Shown here: one piece after another, positions 5,773 to 6,156 of the stretch
Layout: every line of letters starts with the position of its first letter
Position numbering within the stretch: position 1 is the first letter of the stretch
Source of the DNA: Clostridiales bacterium
GTDB taxonomy: Bacteria; Bacillota; Clostridia; Oscillospirales; CAG-272
DNA: 6,156 bases
Direction: 5' to 3'
NCBI GenBank assembly: GCA_019415985.1
Contig: DXYE01000143.1
Coordinates: forward strand, 1-6,156
The notes under the pieces: model-generated
Databases searched by the model: none
Seen by the model: the letters and a program-made list of their open reading frames with translations, nothing else
What the model was told of the DNA's origin: nothing
Program-made: the position numbers and the translations under genes

Positions 5773-5840
5773 CCCCTACTTCGTTTATAATATCGCTTCC
5801 TTGTCGAATTTTTGCTATAGATGCTTCAAATTGAAATAAA

Positions 5841-5882
5841 AGACCCGAACCGTGCTATTATCAAGCTTACGGCTCGGGCTTT
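5841..5882. terminator. Terminator of tepA, likely bidirectional
   Basis: CCCGAACCGT (5844-5853) pairs with ACGGCTCGGG (5869-5878) with one A-C mismatch in the + transcript, followed by CTTTATTAT. In the minus transcript the mismatch becomes a G-U pair, and the hairpin is followed by TCTTTTATTT. It ends tepA about 70 bases after its stop and can also catch leftward read-through. Confidence 0.7.
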
Positions 5883-6010
5883 ATTATACCAACGCGGCAA
5901 CGGATCCCTTCATTATGGACATTCCGTCGACTTCTGCGGATCAGGCATCTGACATTAACGAAAGTTCGCTCTTCCCTACTCTTATCAAAAATCTGTTTTT
6001 CTTTATCAAT

Positions 6011-6044
6011 AAAAACCGGGGGCTGCAAGGATTGTTGCAGCCCC
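6011..6044 (-). terminator. Rho-independent terminator of the leftward gene at the right edge
   Basis: GGGGCTGCAA (6019-6028) and TTGCAGCCCC (6035-6044) form a perfect 10-bp stem with a six-base loop. On the minus strand it is followed by CGGTTTTTATT; on the + strand no T-run follows. It lies about 45 bases beyond the stop codon at 6090, so it ends the gene entering from the right. Confidence 0.82.
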
Positions 6045-6089
6045 GCACCTCAAATGTTTACCGGTATGAATGCCGCTAAACGTTTTTTC

Positions 6090-6156
6090 TCAGATACGGC
6101 GCAGAAATTCCATAAAAATAAAACAGTCTTCACGCATCACGATATCTAGCTCTGCT
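6090..6156 (-). CDS. C-terminal end of an unidentified protein (partial)
   Basis: On the minus strand, the frame entering at 6155 stays open for 21 codons to a TGA at 6090-6092. It reads AELDIVMREDCFIFMEF and ends LRRI. The other two frames are less convincing: one stops after eight codons. The strong leftward terminator 45 bases further on supports a real gene ending here. I do not recognise the family from this short tail, and the rest of the gene lies beyond the window. It is convergent with tepA. Confidence 0.5.
   Translation of the reverse strand, partial: AELDIVMREDCFIFMEFLRRI

Larger units (their letters stand above)
5773..6089. other. Convergent intergenic region with two terminators
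   Basis: Between the tepA stop and the stop of the leftward gene I see only the two terminator hairpins. The open frame over 5852-6079 (+) crosses both hairpins, has no ribosome site and shows no family resemblance, so I leave it out. Confidence 0.6.

Noticed and set aside
5852..6079. 75-codon + strand open frame
   Set aside because: It starts inside one terminator hairpin, reads through another, and has no ribosome site.
1..6156. CRISPR array, tRNA or rRNA genes, toxin-antitoxin or defence genes
   Set aside because: I looked for regular repeat-spacer patterns, tRNA-like cloverleaf ends and familiar defence motifs on both strands and saw none.

Overview
The window looks like chromosome from a fermentative, strictly anaerobic member of the Bacillota, most likely the Clostridia. 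The pointers are a GGGtGRT-family protein next to a NifU-like scaffold, a PduL-type phosphotransacylase, a TepA/YmfB-type ClpP-like protein, strong GGAGG-like ribosome binding sites, and IS110, IS21 and integrase relics whose wording resembles Clostridia elements. This placement is inferred from gene content and is not proven.

Layout. Positions 1-448 hold no gene that I can support: a bidirectional terminator (69-103), a cre-like palindrome (18-31), and an AT-rich stretch that would be the left end of an IS110 element. Positions 449-2087 are a gene graveyard with four separate relics: an IS110 transposase (+, 449-990), the N-terminal end of an IS21 istA (-, 992-1180, with its putative element end up to about 1310), the C-terminal half of a ThpR-type RNA 2',3'-cyclic phosphodiesterase (+, 1335-1597) and a tyrosine recombinase (-, 1643-2087). 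All carry frameshifts, and most carry in-frame stops. They became readable only by joining segments across frames.

Positions 2125-4583 are an intact leftward operon: pduL, then a NifU/IscU-like scaffold, then the GGGtGRT protein, closed by a clear Rho-independent terminator (2125-2173). A promoter at 4787-4815 fits it. PduL links acyl-CoA to acyl-phosphate, hence ATP by way of acetate or propionate kinase. The scaffold/GGGtGRT pair probably handles an Fe-S or other metal cofactor, but its real job is unknown and it is the most interesting unknown here.

Divergently, 4963-5772 encodes TepA, a ClpP-fold serine peptidase homologue, on the + strand, followed by a terminator (about 5841-5882). At the right edge the last 21 codons of an unidentified leftward gene end at 6090, with their own terminator at 6011-6044. 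The tepA gene and this gene are therefore convergent.

No tRNA, rRNA or CRISPR array was seen. The mobile-element material is degraded; I see no intact novel system. The pieces most worth following up are the scaffold/GGGtGRT pair, the possible IS110 guide-RNA leader and the nested relics.
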